Assembly: GCA_012034575.1 (NCBI GenBank)
Contig: JAAUPF010000015.1
Location: 1 to 62,129 of the forward strand
DNA: 62,129 nt
Origin: Richelia sp. CSU_2_1
GTDB taxonomy: Bacteria > Cyanobacteriota > Cyanobacteriia > Cyanobacteriales > Microcoleaceae
Direction of reading: 5' to 3'
Every line of letters begins with the position of its first letter. The first letter of the stretch is position 1. Under the pieces are notes generated by a model. It was given only the letters and a program-made list of their open reading frames with translations, ran no database searches and had not been told where the DNA came from. Both the position numbers and the translations under genes were made by a program. Shown piece after piece: positions 17,865-27,381 of this stretch.

Positions 17865-19841
17865 CTACTTGCGTTTCTGTAAAATTTGTCCTTTGTCATC
17901 AATTTTCAAACCCGCATTTGGAAAATCGCTGCTTGTCAAACGGCGGATCAGCCTCACACTCCGAAAATCATTATCCACGTAGGGAATACCGCGATTATCG
18001 AGTTCGATCGGGATAATTTTACCAGAAACAAAATCCCCCTGCGGATTCATTTTCACATCTAAAATCAGAGACACACCTAGTTCTCCCGCCGTTGATAGCG
18101 TTCGATAACCCATAAAATTACCCAAGGAATACGCAACCAATTTCCCCTTGTAAAGTTCCAAAGCTCGCGCAACGTGCGGCCCGTGTCCCAAAATCAAATC
18201 CGCTCCCGCATCAATCATTTTCCGCGAAAATAATACCATATTGCCCCGGTTTTCTCCATAAAAGAATTCGGTGCGATTCCTGACATTCAAAGCACCCGTT
18301 CCTTCAGAACCCGCGTGAACTGAAATGACGATAATATCGGCGTTTTGCTTGGCTTTTTTCACGACTTTTTGCCCTGCTTCTATTTCCAGCAAAGAATTGT
18401 GAACGTCACCGTAGTTGCTGAAACCGATAAAAGCAAACCTCACCCCTTTGACAGTTTTGTAGACAATTTGGTCTCTTTTGCCGACAGCTTTCATGCCGTT
18501 GCTGTCAATGTTTTTAATCGTGTCTTTAAAACCCTGCTCGTGAAAATCGTAGGAATGATTGTTGGCAACACTCAAAATATTAAAGCCAGCATCTTTCAGG
18601 ATTTTCGCATAACTCGGGGGAGTCCGAAAGGCAAACAGCCTGCCACCGCCCGCTCCTTTAGCACTGTAGGGATAATCGGTCAGCGTGCTTTCAAAATTGC
18701 CAAATAAAATATCAGCTCCTTTAAGCTGCGGTTTCACATCCTTAAATAAACTCTCCTTGTTTGCCGGCAGTTTGTTGTAGGGAAAATTGGTGCCGGGGAT
18801 GATGTCGCCAACTGCTTTGATGCTGACGGTTGCTGGTAGATTGACTGGTGTTTTTGCAGCTTGAGAGGGCGATTTTGGGGCGGGTAAAGTTGCAGTTTTT
18901 GCTGTTGTGGAGGGGGTCGATCGCGCTTTAGCATCGCTAGCAGCCGGATCTGAAGGCTTGTACAGTTGAGAAGCCAAAACCAAACCGGATAGCGGAACTA
19001 AAACCAGAGTCATAATACCGATTGCTACCCGATTTTTTTGAATCTGGCGGCGTCGATCTTTCCGTTGGGTTGGAGCTTTTTTTCTGGTTTCTAAAACGGG
19101 CAAAATCTCTGTTTCAACAGTCGATCGAGGCGGCACTGCAACTTCGGGCGCGATCGCATAATTTGTTTGACTGCTAACTCGATCGACTTTGACAGTTTCC
19201 AGGGCCGGCAAGCTTATTTTGCTAGCAGTTGCTTGCTGCGGGCAGGCCGTTTCTGGTGCTGGCAAAGTAACTGTTTCAGCGATTGTTTGAGGCGCGGTTT
19301 CTGGCACGGGCAAAACGGTTGTTCCAGCCGTTACTTGAGGCGGCGCGACAGTTTCGGAAATTGGTAAAACGTTCGCTACTGCAGCAACTTTCTCTGTGGC
19401 GGCAGGAACATTTTGCGCGCGATTGACAGCAATTTTCTCTGTTGCGGGACGGATATCTTGCCCGTTTTTGAGCATTGCATCCGAGATAAGTTCGATCGAA
19501 CTTTTTACTTTTTGCTGGTTGTCTGTTGCTGTTTTTGCAGTTAAGGGTTGTTGCAATTCTATCTTCTGAGTCCAAGCGGGCAATTGCTGGCCGTATTGTC
19601 GCCCGTAGATTGTCAGGGAATGCACGTTATTTGGTTGCAGTCGCTGCAAGCCTTTGATCGTAACTCGGATGCAGGCATCTTGGGCTGGTAATTGATGTCC
19701 TTCTAGCAGCAAGTGTAGCCCGTCATTTTCGCTGCTGCCTTTTGCTGTAACGCCGAAGCCTTGCAGGGCTTGGGTAATCAGAAAAGCGATCGCTTTGGCT
19801 TCCCCTTGTTTTGCTAAATTTAAAATATCTTGTTGGTTCAC
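17865..19841 (-). CDS. CapA-family (poly-gamma-glutamate synthesis type) metallophosphatase-like protein
   Basis: 658 residues. About 130 N-terminal residues form an unassigned small domain, then a long Ala/Pro/Thr-rich low-complexity segment with repeated LPVPETA-type units (about 130-260), a transmembrane helix near 270-295 (VAIGIMTLVLVPLSGLVLA), a second linker, and a CapA domain from about residue 338: VGDIIPG, GNFESTL, SVANNHSYDF, VISVHAG, LGHGPHV, YSLGNFMG. These match the calcineurin-like fold of CapA/YwtB. The C-terminal enzyme domain would lie outside the cytoplasmic membrane. Encapsulation or polymer handling is inferred from the family; no capB/capC neighbours are present. Confidence 0.8.
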   Translation of the reverse strand: MNQQDILNLAKQGEAKAIAFLITQALQGFGVTAKGSSENDGLHLLLEGHQLPAQDACIRVTIKGLQRLQPNNVHSLTIYGRQYGQQLPAWTQKIELQQPLTAKTATDNQQKVKSSIELISDAMLKNGQDIRPATEKIAVNRAQNVPAATEKVAAVANVLPISETVAPPQVTAGTTVLPVPETAPQTIAETVTLPAPETACPQQATASKISLPALETVKVDRVSSQTNYAIAPEVAVPPRSTVETEILPVLETRKKAPTQRKDRRRQIQKNRVAIGIMTLVLVPLSGLVLASQLYKPSDPAASDAKARSTPSTTAKTATLPAPKSPSQAAKTPVNLPATVSIKAVGDIIPGTNFPYNKLPANKESLFKDVKPQLKGADILFGNFESTLTDYPYSAKGAGGGRLFAFRTPPSYAKILKDAGFNILSVANNHSYDFHEQGFKDTIKNIDSNGMKAVGKRDQIVYKTVKGVRFAFIGFSNYGDVHNSLLEIEAGQKVVKKAKQNADIIVISVHAGSEGTGALNVRNRTEFFYGENRGNMVLFSRKMIDAGADLILGHGPHVARALELYKGKLVAYSLGNFMGYRTLSTAGELGVSLILDVKMNPQGDFVSGKIIPIELDNRGIPYVDNDFRSVRLIRRLTSSDFPNAGLKIDDKGQILQKRK

Positions 19842-20115
19842 AAATTTATCTACTCACACGCACTAAAAATCCCGATCGATTTTATAACGGATTTGCCTGT
19901 AATGGTTATTTGTAACTTAATTTAACTTAATGACTCTCGATCGCGCGAAAATAGGTTTTGGGTTTTAGGTGTGTAGGTTTTAGGTTGTTTCTCATACCTA
20001 CCACCTAACACCTAATACTTCACTACTTCCCTCTTCCTTCCTTCCTTCTGGCTGATGACAACTCTCAACTCTCAACTGGTAACTCAAAACTCAAAACTCA
20101 AAACTCAAAACTCTC
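19842..20115. other. intergenic repeats
   Basis: Tandem CTCAAAA units (20090-20113), TAGGTTTTAGGTTG-like repeats (19965-19996) and TTCCTTCC tracts. No gene seen. Confidence 0.5.
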
Positions 20116-23019
20116 TCACTCCCGCACGGTTCCATCTGGCATAATTGCTCCTGTTAAGTTAACATCTGTTAAGTCTGCGCCTGCGAGATTTGCTCCTTGC
20201 AAGTCGGCTCCGCTGAGGTTTGTTTTGTTTAAAATAGCTTTTGTTAAATTGGCGTTTTTTAATTGGGCTTCGCTCAAGTCGGCGCGGCTTAAATTAGCTC
20301 GATCGAATTTGACACCGTTTAAAATTGCACCTACTAATTTAGCTTTTTTTAAACTAGCACCGCTCAAATCTGCTCCGGTTAAATCGGCAATTACTAATCT
20401 CGCACCGTCTAGATTTGCGTTGGTTAAATCTGCTCCCATTAGTTGAGCGTGAATTAAATTAGCTCGCCGCAAATTCGCGTTAGCTAAATCGGCGTCAACC
20501 AAATTCACATTCTGAAAATTTCTGCCACCTGCTGCATATCTTGCTGCCAATTCCCCTGCATCCGTAACGCTAATATTCCGCTGGTGGTGCTGTCTCCAAG
20601 TAAATGTAAAACTGTTGCCACTTTGCATGACTCGCCACATTTCATCGTACATCGGATAAGCACCCACTCCGCTCAATTTCAGCCAACCTTTAGCCCTGGT
20701 TAAAGCTACAAATAATTGATTGCGCAAGCTTAAATTGCTTTCATTTTTAGCAACGCAGTCCAAGCCGATAACGTAAACCATATCCGCTTCGTTACCCTTC
20801 GCGCGGTGAATCCGAGATACTGTTACTCCGCCTTCGCACCAAAATCGATCGGGCTGATAATTTTCTTTATTTACTTTGAGTAAATTGCAGTTTGGGGTGC
20901 TGGGAATGTAAATATCGATGCCTTGTTTCATTAAAAAACTAGCTGTATAAGTTTCGAGTTCGATCGCCTCAAAACCCGACCCTAAAATAATTACTAAAAT
21001 CTCTCGCGACGGTCTCAAACCGTCCACTTTGAGGTTGTACAATATATCGTCAGCGAGGGCTGTCAACTCTTCTTGGCGGGAGCGATAAGCCTCGAATTCC
21101 AAGACCGATCGCCCCCACAATTGAGGTACTAAATTAGGAGAATTTTCGGGAGGACGGTAGATAGTAACTTTTTGATTTATTGCAAACTTATTTGCAGATT
21201 TTAATGAATTTTGGGAAACATCTGCTGAATCGCGATCGGGGATTTCACCGACAATTACCTCGTAGCCGATCGCCCGCCAATCTGCTATGCTAGTAATACC
21301 CGTCAGCATTCCCCCGCGGCGCAGCAAGCCCATCCCAATGCCGTGAGCGGCAGTCAGAATTGGGCCGGGAACGCGATAGCATTTGTGCATGATTTCGGTT
21401 TTTTTAATGCCGTTAGCGTACTCGCCGCTAGTCAAGTGTCCCAACTCTTCACCAAACAATTTGCTAGCTGTGGGAATCTCCAAACAGTCCAAACTTTGCG
21501 CTTCATCGTAGGCCCAAATTAAGCGGCGCAAATCTTGACCCCCGCCAATACCAAGGGAGGATTTCTCATTAGTCTCGTCTCTTTCCCTCTCCCCCTCTCC
21601 CCCCCTCTCCTCCTCCCCCCGTCTGGAAAAATTAGGGGTATTAACAGATCGCAAAGCTTGATAAGCCATCCAAAAAAACGGCTGTTTTCCCTGAAAAGTT
21701 AACTCGTTACTGACGATCGAATCTTGAGCTTCATCAATTAGAATTGCATCAAACATTTGAGGAATTTTCGCAGATTTGAGCAAGTGGCTGCAGACATCAG
21801 CTAAGGCTTGATTCGGTTCCTGAAAATCCGTATCGCCCACCGTCAAACGCCCTACTCCCGCCGCCCGACAAATCGTACTGTAAAGTCCGGGTCGATTTTG
21901 CGCGCCCCAAGCGTGCAGGATTTTTAACTTTTGACTGTTAGGATCGTACCCGATTTCGCCATTGCTGAAACGCCGGAGCCACTTATCTAACTGCATCGCG
22001 ATCGACTCGTACAAACTGCGAGAAAAAAACACTAAAGCAATATCCCAATCCGGGTTTTTTAAGTGCATGATAGCCGTTTTTTGACACAGCAACACAGTCT
22101 TTCCCGATCCGGCAATTCCCCGAATTCGTTGCGGGCCCGGAGGAATTTGTTTTCCGATGCGTTCTTGCTGCAAATCTAATTCCGAAAACCGCTGCTGTAA
22201 CTGAGCTAAAACTGCGGCGCGAGCTGGTAAATTCGGGCGATCTGCTTGAGGATTTGGTATAATATAATTTGCCGATCGGGCGTCTTGATGCTTGTTAAAA
22301 TAAAACCTGCGGGGTCGGGGTTTGAAAATAGGAGTTCCGGCGATGGCGGCCAACAATAATTGCCAATTTTCCCGACTCAATTGCTGTTTATTAATGACAG
22401 GAGCGGTGCTTTTAATGAGTTCGATTAAAGCAGGAGATTTGGGAAAAGTTTTAAGTTTTGGGGACTGTACCCCCGCCTCTGTCATAACTCCTCTCCGAAT
22501 TCCTCCAAGATGGTCTTGGAAAAGAATGGGCGGACAGCTCGGAAGCTTGTTAAACTCTTTCTCATGCCATTGTTGTTGAGAAATTAACGGCAAGGCAACC
22601 ATCGCCCGCCCGCTGACTTTGCCCCGCAAAGCCGTTTCGCGATCGCAGTATCCTAGCAGTGAATATAGCTGATGTTCTGCTTGCTGATAGGGGTTGCCAC
22701 CAGTAGTATAAAAATTCTGGAAATCCCACCTATGGCCAGATATACCTATAATACGGTCGATCGCCAAAGCTTTGACCTCAATTACAGTTAAACCCAGTTC
22801 AAAATCAACAATCAAAATGTCAGGCTCTTTGCGAAAATCACCCGATGAAGAAAAAATAGGATACCGCCAATAAGCAACGCACTCGCGCGCGGCAAAAGCC
22901 TCGCAAACGGCATCCCAAACCCTTTGTTCCGCCGTTTCCCCGCTTTTCCCCAGCGGTTCAGTAGCAATAAATTTTCTGCATTGTGCTGTCTTGTCCGCAG
23001 CCGCTGTACCTTGTTTCAC
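20116..23019 (-). CDS. NERD domain - superfamily 1 helicase - pentapeptide repeat fusion
   Basis: 967 residues from a GTG start at 23019. The N-terminal NERD nuclease-like domain has EPDILIVDFELGLTVIEVKA (D-x(n)-ExK, about residues 68-87). Then a UvrD/Rep-type helicase: Walker A GIAGSGKTVLL near 299-309, LIDEAQDS near 425, and late motifs SRIHRAKGNEADMVYV and FVALTRAKGWL. The last about 130 residues are pentapeptide repeats (ANLRRANLIHAQLMGADL type). A low-complexity charged insert (about 460-486; RRGEEERGGEGERERD) sits between helicase motifs and comes from a C/T-rich DNA tract. NERD-helicases are linked to DNA processing and defence (family knowledge). The role of the pentapeptide tail, a possible DNA mimic or interaction surface, is inference. 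Confidence 0.85.
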   Translation of the reverse strand: MKQGTAAADKTAQCRKFIATEPLGKSGETAEQRVWDAVCEAFAARECVAYWRYPIFSSSGDFRKEPDILIVDFELGLTVIEVKALAIDRIIGISGHRWDFQNFYTTGGNPYQQAEHQLYSLLGYCDRETALRGKVSGRAMVALPLISQQQWHEKEFNKLPSCPPILFQDHLGGIRRGVMTEAGVQSPKLKTFPKSPALIELIKSTAPVINKQQLSRENWQLLLAAIAGTPIFKPRPRRFYFNKHQDARSANYIIPNPQADRPNLPARAAVLAQLQQRFSELDLQQERIGKQIPPGPQRIRGIAGSGKTVLLCQKTAIMHLKNPDWDIALVFFSRSLYESIAMQLDKWLRRFSNGEIGYDPNSQKLKILHAWGAQNRPGLYSTICRAAGVGRLTVGDTDFQEPNQALADVCSHLLKSAKIPQMFDAILIDEAQDSIVSNELTFQGKQPFFWMAYQALRSVNTPNFSRRGEEERGGEGERERDETNEKSSLGIGGGQDLRRLIWAYDEAQSLDCLEIPTASKLFGEELGHLTSGEYANGIKKTEIMHKCYRVPGPILTAAHGIGMGLLRRGGMLTGITSIADWRAIGYEVIVGEIPDRDSADVSQNSLKSANKFAINQKVTIYRPPENSPNLVPQLWGRSVLEFEAYRSRQEELTALADDILYNLKVDGLRPSREILVIILGSGFEAIELETYTASFLMKQGIDIYIPSTPNCNLLKVNKENYQPDRFWCEGGVTVSRIHRAKGNEADMVYVIGLDCVAKNESNLSLRNQLFVALTRAKGWLKLSGVGAYPMYDEMWRVMQSGNSFTFTWRQHHQRNISVTDAGELAARYAAGGRNFQNVNLVDADLANANLRRANLIHAQLMGADLTNANLDGARLVIADLTGADLSGASLKKAKLVGAILNGVKFDRANLSRADLSEAQLKNANLTKAILNKTNLSGADLQGANLAGADLTDVNLTGAIMPDGTVRE

Positions 23020-23526
23020 ACTAATTTCGTTCTAGAACTTGCGCATCAATGACGCAATTGTGTTTTGGGAATCGGATTGCTGACTTCTCAAACCGCGATT
23101 TTTCGCCTTTTTGGCGCTTGTTCTGTCTTAGTTGAGCCGATAGCAGCTAGGATCGAGCTAGCTCGAGGTTACATTAAAGTTTGTCAGGTGGCGTTGCCTC
23201 TGGCAACCCCCGATCGATTCTTAGGCGGGCCTGTAGCACCAATTTTGAGTAAATCCGAGGCATCAGGTTTGCTCTAGCTACTCCAAACCGCTGAATTTTG
23301 ATTCAGCAGCCCTTATCTCTAAGCGCTAAATTTCGCACCTTGGGATGCGCTAGTTCCAAGTTCCTGCAAGCCAGTTGTTCGACATCCAAGATTGGCTTGG
23401 AAGTAAGAATTAAAAAATTAAGCATCAGTGGCAGGATTGATAAATTCGTAAAATTGCGATCGCAAGACGGCTTTCAATATGCCTAGATTGACTCTCCTTA
23501 ACTCAGATTTTGCTCTTCCTAGTGAT
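23020..23526. other. divergent intergenic region
   Basis: Lies between the minus-strand helicase and the plus-strand HEAT gene, so it must hold both promoters; no convincing -35/-10 pair was found. It contains a small hairpin GTTGCCTCTGGCAAC (23193-23207). Reading frames of 60-70 codons here show no family features. Confidence 0.35.
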
Positions 23527-24666
23527 ATGGCGCACTACCGATCTAGTTTATTTTTATTCGCCTGCATCGCCTGTCTGGACTGGTGGACTCCTCCGACTGC
23601 GCGCGGAGGGCAATTTATCCCCAGTTCCTTTTACCGCCCAGTTTCCCAAGAAATAGCTCAGGCGGATTCCCCGGCGGACGATTCCGTTCCCAAGCCTGTA
23701 AAACCCTCTCCAGCTAGGGATAAAAACCAATCTAACCAGCCCAAAACGGAAAAATCGAATTCTAAAATCCCCAAATCGATCGCCAATTTAATCCGCATTT
23801 TGTCCAACCAGCGGGGATTGTTGTTGTTGGGTTTTGCTGCAATTGTTGTCACGGCGGCAGCAGTTTTTATCATGCTTAAACTTGTCAGCAGCGACGAATC
23901 GCATCATGCCAAACCAAGATCTAAAAGACTCAATAGCAACGCCCCGACAAATCCTCACCCCGTTACAGCGCCTAACTCCCTTCGCGTTTCTCCCTACGCC
24001 TTTTCTCATCCTAAAAGCCGCGATTTTGAGGGTCTCGATCGCTCTTTACCATTCATTTTGCCACCGGGATTAGCTGAATCGGAAAATGCAGCAAATGAGG
24101 GCGATCGCATCGATACCGATTCCTCCGGTTTGGAAACTGACAGCAACGGCAGCAGCACGGGTTTCAACATTTTAGGAAAAACTAATTCAACCGAACCAAC
24201 CGCAGGTAAAAGGAAAAATAATTCGCTGCCTCAAACATCAGGTCGGCGTATAATTGATATTATTGACGCACTGATTGAAGATTTGCATTCCCCCCATCCA
24301 GCAACGCGCCGCAAAGCAATTTGGGAACTCGGTCAGCGGGGAGATTCCCGAGCCGTTGAACCCCTGCTCGATTTGTTAGCAAATTCCGATTCTAACCAGT
24401 ACAGTTTAATTTTGGCAAGTCTTTCGGAAATTGGCATTCGCACTCTTAAACCCATGAACAATGCCTGGTCGATTTCGCTGCAAAATGAAAACGCCGAAGT
24501 GCGCAAAAATGCAATTCGCGATTTGACTCGGGTTTACGAATTGGTGAATCAAATCAGTCATTTACTTTACCGCGCCGCTGACGATCCGGATGCGGAAGTT
24601 CAAGAAACAGCCCGCTGGTCGATAAGTCAATTAAATCGCATCCTGCCTCGATCGGGAAGAGATTAG
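23527..24666 (+). CDS. membrane-anchored HEAT-repeat protein
   Basis: 379 residues from ATG 23527, which places a hydrophobic segment (SSLFLFACIACLDWW) at the N-terminus; an in-frame ATG at 23479 would add 16 residues. After a Pro/Lys/Ser-rich linker comes a second hydrophobic helix (LLLGFAAIVVTAAAVFIML), another disordered stretch, and a C-terminal HEAT/PBS-lyase-like repeat domain (HPATRRKAIWELGQRGDSRAVEPLLDLL as the clearest unit, split here as HPATRRKAIWELGQRG and DSRAVEPLLDLL). HEAT domains usually mediate protein contacts. The function is unknown. Confidence 0.7.
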   Translation: MAHYRSSLFLFACIACLDWWTPPTARGGQFIPSSFYRPVSQEIAQADSPADDSVPKPVKPSPARDKNQSNQPKTEKSNSKIPKSIANLIRILSNQRGLLLLGFAAIVVTAAAVFIMLKLVSSDESHHAKPRSKRLNSNAPTNPHPVTAPNSLRVSPYAFSHPKSRDFEGLDRSLPFILPPGLAESENAANEGDRIDTDSSGLETDSNGSSTGFNILGKTNSTEPTAGKRKNNSLPQTSGRRIIDIIDALIEDLHSPHPATRRKAIWELGQRGDSRAVEPLLDLLANSDSNQYSLILASLSEIGIRTLKPMNNAWSISLQNENAEVRKNAIRDLTRVYELVNQISHLLYRAADDPDAEVQETARWSISQLNRILPRSGRD

Positions 24667-24712
24667 GAGTTTTTAGTTTTAAGTTTTGAGTTTTGAATTA
24701 AGAACTGTCTGC

Positions 24713-24740
24713 CAATTACCAATTACCAATTACCAATTCA
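24713..24740. repeat. AATTACC tandem heptamers
   Basis: About four copies of the heptamer, ending just before the glycosyltransferase start codon. They supply most of its 5' leader, so a usual ribosome-binding site is absent. Confidence 0.7.
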
Positions 24741-24742
24741 TA

Positions 24743-25819
24743 ATGTCCGATCGCAAATTAAAACTATTATTCCTCTCAACCTCTGTCGGTCAACTCGGTT
24801 CCGGGTTGGGCGGCGGCGTCGAACTTACAGTTCTCAATATTGCTAAAGAATTGTACCGCAGAGGTCATCAAATAGCCGTTGTCGCTCCCGCAGGCTCCGT
24901 TTTAGAATCAATTCCAGTTATCGAAATTGACGGCGACTTGCAAATTACCGCCCAAACACAAGATTACGCTGCTCCCATTATCATGCCACCCAATTCTGTA
25001 TTGGGAAATATGTGGGAATACGCCAGAAAAGTTCAAGCTGAATGGGACATTATTGTTAACTTTGCCTACGATTGGCTGCCGTTTTATTTGACGCCATTTT
25101 TTAACACTCCGATCGCCCATTTTATCAGCATGGGTTCCCTTTCCGCATCCCTCGATCGCGCCGCCGGACAAATAGCCGATCGATTTCCCGGTACGATCGG
25201 AGTTTACACCGCCTCCCAAGCCGCCACTTTTGCCTTTGCCAGCGAATGTCAGTTGTTGGGTAGCGGCATAGATTTGTCCCTGTATCAATTTTGCAGCAAG
25301 CCCGATCGAAAACTAGCTTGGCTCGGCCGCATCGCCCCGGAAAAAGGTCTGGAAGATGCCGCCGCCGCTGCTAAAATTGCAGGAATTCCCCTGAAAATTA
25401 TGGGAAAAATGCAGGATGAAAATTACTGGCAAAAAATTTGTGCCGGTTGCCCCGATGCTCCTGTAGAATATTTAGGGTTTCTGACAACAACCGCCATGCA
25501 AGAACAAGTCCGGGAATGCCTCGCCTTGTTGATGACTCCGCGCTGGGTGGAAGCTTTCGGAAATGTCGCGATCGAAGCTTTAGCTTGCGGCGTACCGGTG
25601 ATTTCCTACAGGCGGGGAGGGCCGGCGGAAATCGTGCGGGACGGAGAAACTGGCTTTTTAGTCGAACCTGATAGTGTCGATGAATTAGTGGGCGCGATCG
25701 AAAAGATCGATCGAATCGATCGTTTTGCTTGCCGCCGACAAGCAGAGCTAGAATATTCTTTGGCAGCTTTGGGCGATCGATTTGAACGGTGGTTCAACTC
25801 GATTCTAAAGTTGAGTTAA
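24743..25819 (+). CDS. glycosyltransferase family 4 protein
   Basis: 358 residues, GT-B fold. The ATG at 24743 was chosen because the family start LKLLFLSTSVGQLGSGLGGG begins directly after it; the upstream frame is repeat DNA. Donor-site motifs: AWLGRIAPEKGLEDA near residue 193, YLGFL near 240, and the E-x7-E-like region PRWVEAFGNVAIEALACGVPVISYRRGGPAEIV... near 265-290, split as EAFGNVAIEALACGVPV. It likely transfers sugar to an envelope glycan or glycolipid; donor and acceptor are not determinable. No sugar-gene cluster surrounds it. Confidence 0.85.
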   Translation: MSDRKLKLLFLSTSVGQLGSGLGGGVELTVLNIAKELYRRGHQIAVVAPAGSVLESIPVIEIDGDLQITAQTQDYAAPIIMPPNSVLGNMWEYARKVQAEWDIIVNFAYDWLPFYLTPFFNTPIAHFISMGSLSASLDRAAGQIADRFPGTIGVYTASQAATFAFASECQLLGSGIDLSLYQFCSKPDRKLAWLGRIAPEKGLEDAAAAAKIAGIPLKIMGKMQDENYWQKICAGCPDAPVEYLGFLTTTAMQEQVRECLALLMTPRWVEAFGNVAIEALACGVPVISYRRGGPAEIVRDGETGFLVEPDSVDELVGAIEKIDRIDRFACRRQAELEYSLAALGDRFERWFNSILKLS

Positions 25820-25861
25820 ACTAATATACTGCACTATTTTCCCTATTCCTGAAACTATTAG

Positions 25862-25886
25862 TAAGGTGCGCACTGCGCACCCTACA
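25862..25886. repeat. palindromic GCGCACC element
   Basis: AAGGTGCGCACTGCGCACCCTAC is a near-perfect palindrome of the same family seen at 14331-14390 and 33640-33659. It lies between the glycosyltransferase and map genes and may act as a bidirectional terminator or REP-like unit. Confidence 0.55.
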
Positions 25887-25954
25887 TAGATATAAAGCAA
25901 GTGCGTAATTCCTGAAACTATTAACTCTCAACAAAACCCACAACAAAAACAACC

Positions 25955-26716
25955 ATGCGAACCGAACCTTTAGTGCTGCTATCAAAAAGAGAATTGGAAA
26001 AAATGCGCCAAGCCGGTCGTTTGGCCTCCGAACTTCTCCAACATCTCGAACCGATGGTAAAACCCGGTGTCAGCACTCTAGCACTTAACGACGAAGCCGA
26101 ACGCTGGACTCGATCGCGCGGCGCAAAAAGCGCGCCTTTAGGTTACAAAGGCTTTCCCAAATCTATCTGTACCAGCGTCAATGAAGTAGTCTGTCACGGC
26201 ATTCCCAATGCCAAACAAATTCTCCGACAAGGTGACATTATTAACATCGATGTAACACCTTTACTTGATGGCTATCACGGCGATACTTCCAAGACTTTTT
26301 TCGTGGGAAAACCTTCACCTACAGCCCAAAAATTAGTTGAAGTAACCGAGGAATGTCTCAAAAGAGGCATAGCAGAAGTTAAACCGGGAGCTCGAACTGG
26401 CGATATCGGCGCAGCAATTCAAGAATACGCCGAAGCACAAGGTTTTTCAGTAGTCAGAAATTTTGCGGGACATGGCGTGCACCGCGTCTTTCACACCGAA
26501 CCGGAAATTCTGCACTACGGGAAGCGAGGAACTGGAAAAAAACTCAGGGCGGGAATGGTATTTACGATCGAACCGATGATTAATGAGGGAACTTGGGAAG
26601 TAGAAATGCTCGGCGACGGTTGGACTGCTGTCACGCAAGATGGCAAGCTTTCGGCTCAATTTGAACACACGTTGGCCGTGACTGATTCTGGAGTAGAAAT
26701 TCTAACTTTGTTTTGA
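25955..26716 (+). CDS. map: methionine aminopeptidase, type I
   Basis: Removes the initiator methionine from nascent proteins in the cytosol. 253 residues, the usual type I length. Metal and catalytic residues are in place: CHGIPN near residue 80 (substrate His), NIDVTPLLDGYHGD (two Asp) near 98-111, GHGVHRVFHTEPEI near 171 (metal His and second His), FTIEPM near 204 (Glu) and QFEHTLAVT near 235 (Glu). It lacks the SH3-like N-terminal extension found in some forms. Monocistronic in appearance. Confidence 0.95.
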   Translation: MRTEPLVLLSKRELEKMRQAGRLASELLQHLEPMVKPGVSTLALNDEAERWTRSRGAKSAPLGYKGFPKSICTSVNEVVCHGIPNAKQILRQGDIINIDVTPLLDGYHGDTSKTFFVGKPSPTAQKLVEVTEECLKRGIAEVKPGARTGDIGAAIQEYAEAQGFSVVRNFAGHGVHRVFHTEPEILHYGKRGTGKKLRAGMVFTIEPMINEGTWEVEMLGDGWTAVTQDGKLSAQFEHTLAVTDSGVEILTLF

Positions 26717-26717
26717 A

Positions 26718-26823
26718 GGAAGGTGGTAGGTAGTAGGCGGTAGGTAAGAGGTGGTGGTAGGCGGTAGGAAATCAGTCTTTAACCTAAAACCTAAAACCTA
26801 AAACCTAAAACCTAAAACACAAA
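26718..26823. repeat. GGTAGGTAGTAGGCGG-type and CCTAAAA tandem repeats
   Basis: Two low-complexity arrays lie in the convergent gap between map and higA: GGTAGG units at 26725-26769 and CCTAAAA units at 26782-26817. Confidence 0.6.
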
Positions 26824-26831
26824 TTCAAGCC

Positions 26832-27230
26832 CTAAATAAACACGCTAGGATTGACATTAAAAAAATCTCCCAGCGCTTTAGCTTGGGCTTTGCTAATTGC
26901 CCGTTTGCCATTAACCACCTCAGAAACTACTCCTTTCGAGCCAATTATTCCCACTAAATCTGCTTGTTTAATCTCGCGAACTTCGATGAGATGCAATAGA
27001 ACATCTCGGGGAGTTGCTTCTGGAATTGGGTAATATTTGGCTTCGTATTCTTCAATCAACAGCGCCCACAGGTTAAGTAAAGTTTCTTCTTCTGGTGTTA
27101 ATTCTTTCTGGGACATCAGAGATTCGACTTCTGCGAGGGCGAGTTCGTAATCTTCATCATTCAGAATAGGCTTGGGCTGCGATTTCGCGAGCAGTTGACC
27201 GTAGGCTTGTTTCTCAATAATAATATTCAT
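26832..27230 (-). CDS. higA: HigA-type antitoxin (HTH/Xre)
   Basis: 132 residues from the ATG at 27230; a start at 27269 would add 13 residues without family likeness. The N-terminal half carries Glu-rich helices (EVESLMSQKELTPEEETLL) and the C-terminal half a helix-turn-helix: EIKQADLVGIIGSKGVVSEV, NGKRAISKAQAKALGDFF. This is the HigA family layout, which neutralises HigB and represses its own operon. It lies downstream of the toxin gene, the usual higBA order, with a gap of about 150 bases that is long for a TA pair. Confidence 0.85.
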   Translation of the reverse strand: MNIIIEKQAYGQLLAKSQPKPILNDEDYELALAEVESLMSQKELTPEEETLLNLWALLIEEYEAKYYPIPEATPRDVLLHLIEVREIKQADLVGIIGSKGVVSEVVNGKRAISKAQAKALGDFFNVNPSVFI

Positions 27231-27381
27231 GGTTCCCTGTGAGCGATTGTTTAACAAAATTTTCTGCAAATAGGTGGGTTCTTGTTTCTCTGGATCGTGT
27301 TTTTGGCGATTGAGAGGTGGTATTTTAGTTTGTTTATTTTTCAGGAAACCTGCACGGATTTCCTGAAAATCTAGGTAAATT

